A stretch of 64,000 bases of DNA from Xanthomonas sp. DAR 34887 (GTDB taxonomy: Bacteria > Pseudomonadota > Gammaproteobacteria > Xanthomonadales > Xanthomonadaceae): NCBI RefSeq assembly GCF_041245805.1, contig NZ_CP162490.1:4007001-4071000 (forward strand), written 5' to 3'. The translations under genes and the position numbers were made by a program. Position 1 is the first letter of the stretch. Every line of letters starts with the position of its first letter. This document shows, in pieces, positions 62,119 through 64,000 of the stretch. Below the pieces are notes generated by a model, which made no database searches, was not told the origin of the DNA, and was given only the letters and a program-made list of their open reading frames with translations.

Positions 62119-62195
62119 TGGCAGGGGCGGTAGGATTCGAACCTACGAATGCCAGGATCAAAACCTGGTGCCTTGGGCCTCTTGGCGACGCCCCT
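62119..62195 (-). tRNA. tRNA-Gln (TTG)
   Basis: A 77-base tRNA with encoded CCA: acceptor AGGGGCG, anticodon loop TTTTGAT (TTG) on CCAGG/CCTGG, T-arm AGGTTCGAATCCT. It starts 14 bases after the ispE stop and is likely processed from the ispE-prs transcript. Confidence 0.97.
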
Positions 62196-62209
62196 GCATG
62201 AAACTGTTG

Positions 62210-63073
62210 CTATGCCTCCAGCGCATCGAGCAGCGGCGAACGGGCCACGCCGCCAGCCACCCAGGCGCGCACCCCCTTCGGCAAGGCCGCCAGCGCGCGC
62301 ATGGCGGCGGCGCGATCGGCGAACTCGACGAAACACCCGCTCCCCGACCCGGTAAGGCGCGGCGTGCCGATCTGCGCAAGCGCCTGGAACACGGCCTGGA
62401 TGGCTGGTTCGCGGCGGAGCAGCACCGGCTCGAACGCATTGCCGAGCAGGAAACCTGAAACGAAGTCGGCCATTTTCGCGGGCGCAGCATCCCGCGTCAA
62501 ATCCGGGGCCTGGAACAGCGCCGCGGTGGGTACGTGAACCCCCGGATCGGCCAGCACATACCAGGCCGGCGGCAGGGGCAATGGCGTCAGCCGCTCGCCC
62601 ACTCCCTCGGCCCAGGCATCGCGGCCGCGCACGAACACCGGCACGTCCGCACCCAGCGCCAGGCCCAGGCCGGCCAGCGCGTCCTCGTCCAATCCTGCAT
62701 CCCATAACGCGTTCAGCGCGACCAGCGCGGTCGCCGCGTCGGACGAGCCACCACCGAAACCACCGCCGGCGGGAATACGCTTTTCCACGCGGATGTCGAC
62801 ACCTTGGGCGATCTTGGCATGCTTTTGCAGCAGTCGCGCCGCCCGCACCAGCAGGTCGTCGGCTTCGACAACGCCCGGCACGGAGTCGCCGAGCCGCGCC
62901 ACCACGCCATCGGCGCGCACGCGCAGATGAACGGTGTCCCCCCAATCCAGCAGGCGAAATACGGTTTGCAGCGTGTGGTAGCCGTCGGCGCGGCGGCCGG
63001 TGATCTGCAGAAACAGGTTCAGCTTCGCCGGGGCCGGCCAGGCCGACCAGCCACCCTCTCCCACCGTGCTCAT
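62210..63073 (-). CDS. ispE: 4-diphosphocytidyl-2-C-methyl-D-erythritol kinase
   Basis: A 287-residue GHMP-kinase of the MEP isoprenoid pathway. PAPAKLNLFLQITGRRADGYH (N-terminal substrate site with the conserved Lys) and PAGGGFGGGSSDAATAL (ATP glycine loop) are diagnostic. Its ATG overlaps the lolB stop (ATGA at 63070-63073). Confidence 0.96.
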   Translation of the reverse strand: MSTVGEGGWSAWPAPAKLNLFLQITGRRADGYHTLQTVFRLLDWGDTVHLRVRADGVVARLGDSVPGVVEADDLLVRAARLLQKHAKIAQGVDIRVEKRIPAGGGFGGGSSDAATALVALNALWDAGLDEDALAGLGLALGADVPVFVRGRDAWAEGVGERLTPLPLPPAWYVLADPGVHVPTAALFQAPDLTRDAAPAKMADFVSGFLLGNAFEPVLLRREPAIQAVFQALAQIGTPRLTGSGSGCFVEFADRAAAMRALAALPKGVRAWVAGGVARSPLLDALEA

Positions 63074-63723
63074 GGCGCGGCGAAGTCCCAATGGTCCAGC
63101 AGCAGGCGCACCTTGGCGTCGCCGTTGCGCGCCTCGATGCGCCGCGGCAGGGCCGGACGGCCGTCGCTGGGCGGATACCATTCCTGGAACTGGATCTCCC
63201 ACCCCATCTGCCGCAGCGCCTGCGGGCGCCCCTCGGCGTCGTAACTCACCTGCTCCGGTGCGCCTGCGTCCAGCGCAACCTGTCCGCGCACCCAATCCGG
63301 CAGCAAATTGACCGGAATCTCCCAACCTGTGGCTTCCAGCAGCAGTTGCTGCGCGTCCTCGCCGGCGCGCGGACCGCCGTCCAGCCCTTCCAGGCGGCCG
63401 CCCCCGCGCTGGCTGTCGCCGGTCAGGCGCCAGCTCTGCCGGGTCACCGGTGCACTGAGCTCGATCCGGTACTCGCGCTGCTGCTGCGCCCAGTCGATGC
63501 GGCCGCTACCGCCGTTGCGGCCCTTGGTGATCGCCACCCGGCCCTGGAACGACCACTGCGGATGCGCCTGCAGCCATGCGCCGCGGGCTGCCTCGGCCTG
63601 GCGCGCGGCCTCGCCCAGCGGCGCGCTCGCCGCCGGCGGTGCCTGCCGCGGCGCCAGCGACGTACAGCCGGCCAGCGCCAGCAGCGCCGCCAGCGCCCAT
63701 GCCGCGCGCAATACCAGCCTCAC
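63070..63723 (-). CDS. lolB: Outer-membrane lipoprotein receptor LolB
   Basis: A 217-residue lipoprotein that takes cargo from LolA and inserts it into the outer membrane. The signal ends LALAGC (Cys at residue 20); W-rich sequence (WSFQGRVAI, WRLTGD) and LLPDWVRG match LolB. Its ATG overlaps the stop of the TPR gene by 4 bases. Confidence 0.93.
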   Translation of the reverse strand: MRLVLRAAWALAALLALAGCTSLAPRQAPPAASAPLGEAARQAEAARGAWLQAHPQWSFQGRVAITKGRNGGSGRIDWAQQQREYRIELSAPVTRQSWRLTGDSQRGGGRLEGLDGGPRAGEDAQQLLLEATGWEIPVNLLPDWVRGQVALDAGAPEQVSYDAEGRPQALRQMGWEIQFQEWYPPSDGRPALPRRIEARNGDAKVRLLLDHWDFAAP

Positions 63724-64000
63724 GGCGCGACCTTTTCCATCGCTCGCTGCAGCGCGCGATTCTTCGGATCGAGCTTGCGCGCTTCGTCGAAGTATTTATT
63801 TGCCTCGTCGTGCTTGCCCTGCTCCCACAGCACCTGACCGATGTGCGCGGCGATTTCCGGATCCTTGAACAGAGTCCAGGCGCGGCGCAGCTGCACCAGC
63901 GCTTCCTGGGTCTTGCCCAGCCGATACAGCACCCAGCCGTAGCTGTCGATGATCGCGGCGTTGTCCGGATCGGCGGTGCGGGCGCGATCGATCAGCTGCA
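63720..64000 (-). CDS. TPR-repeat protein, C-terminal part (cut by window edge)
   Basis: At least 93 residues read into the window edge with no start. About two and a half tetratricopeptide repeats are seen (DNAAIIDSYGWVLYRLGK, AWTLFKDPEIAAHIGQVLWEQGK, ANKYFDEARKLDPKN). The TPR protein upstream of lolB in Xanthomonas and Pseudomonas is usually a large (about 550-residue) lipoprotein or periplasmic protein of unknown role; that is inference from neighbours. Confidence 0.8.
   Translation of the reverse strand, partial: QLIDRARTADPDNAAIIDSYGWVLYRLGKTQEALVQLRRAWTLFKDPEIAAHIGQVLWEQGKHDEANKYFDEARKLDPKNRALQRAMEKVAP

Overview
The window is 64 kb of GC-rich chromosome that reads as Xanthomonadaceae, most likely Xanthomonas or a close relative. 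This rests on protein sequences, on the 5'-GTAG REP repeats shared by Xanthomonas and Stenotrophomonas, and on the operon order lolB-ispE-tRNA-Gln-prs-rplY-pth-ychF. No phage, IS transposase, CRISPR array or plasmid functions were seen. The genus is inferred from pattern memory, not from a database search.

Region 1 (1-24050) is mixed metabolic and accessory content: a small SleB-type cell-wall hydrolase, a beta-class glutathione S-transferase, propionyl-CoA synthetase (prpE), an AT-richer acyltransferase, an esterase divergent from an AmpR-like LysR regulator, a DUF1877 protein, a lipoprotein plus S9 peptidase pair, malate dehydrogenase, a thiol-redox protein, cyclophilin PpiB, TypA/BipA, a DUF2127 membrane protein, a peptide-amidase-like lipoprotein, a MscS-type channel with a TTG start, class II DAHP synthase, a TonB-dependent receptor behind a Zur-box-like palindrome, and DsbB. 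Three inverted pairs of GTAG-type REP sequences sit in gaps here.

Region 2 (24203-48072 and 48162-58266) is the transcription/translation super-cluster, all on the minus strand. In transcription order it contains tRNA-Tyr, tRNA-Gly, tRNA-Thr, tuf (copy 2), tRNA-Trp, secE, nusG, rplKAJL, rpoBC, rpsLG, fusA, tuf (copy 1), the S10 operon (rpsJ to rpsQ), the spc operon (rplN to secY) and the alpha operon (rpsM to rplQ), ending at a strong intrinsic terminator. Promoter-like sites can be read in front of tRNA-Tyr, rplK, rpsL, rpsJ and rpsM. Several spacers are longer than in the textbook Escherichia coli arrangement and hold hairpins or heptamer-repeat elements.

Region 3 (58347-64000) holds ychF, pth, rplY, prs, tRNA-Gln, ispE, lolB and the C-terminal part of a TPR protein cut by the window edge. 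It links peptidyl-tRNA recycling, PRPP supply, isoprenoid synthesis and lipoprotein sorting in one co-directional run.

The most distinctive signals are: (a) six inverted-repeat elements built from a GGGATTS heptamer, all placed between translation genes, one of them supplying the stop codon of pth; (b) an AmpR-like regulator paired with an esterase instead of a beta-lactamase; (c) a Zur-box-like palindrome in front of a TonB receptor; (d) an alpha-operon promoter directly behind secY with a leader of about 320 nt; (e) two tuf genes that stay protein-identical and share 75 bp of 3' flank. I did not find a clearly new multi-gene system.
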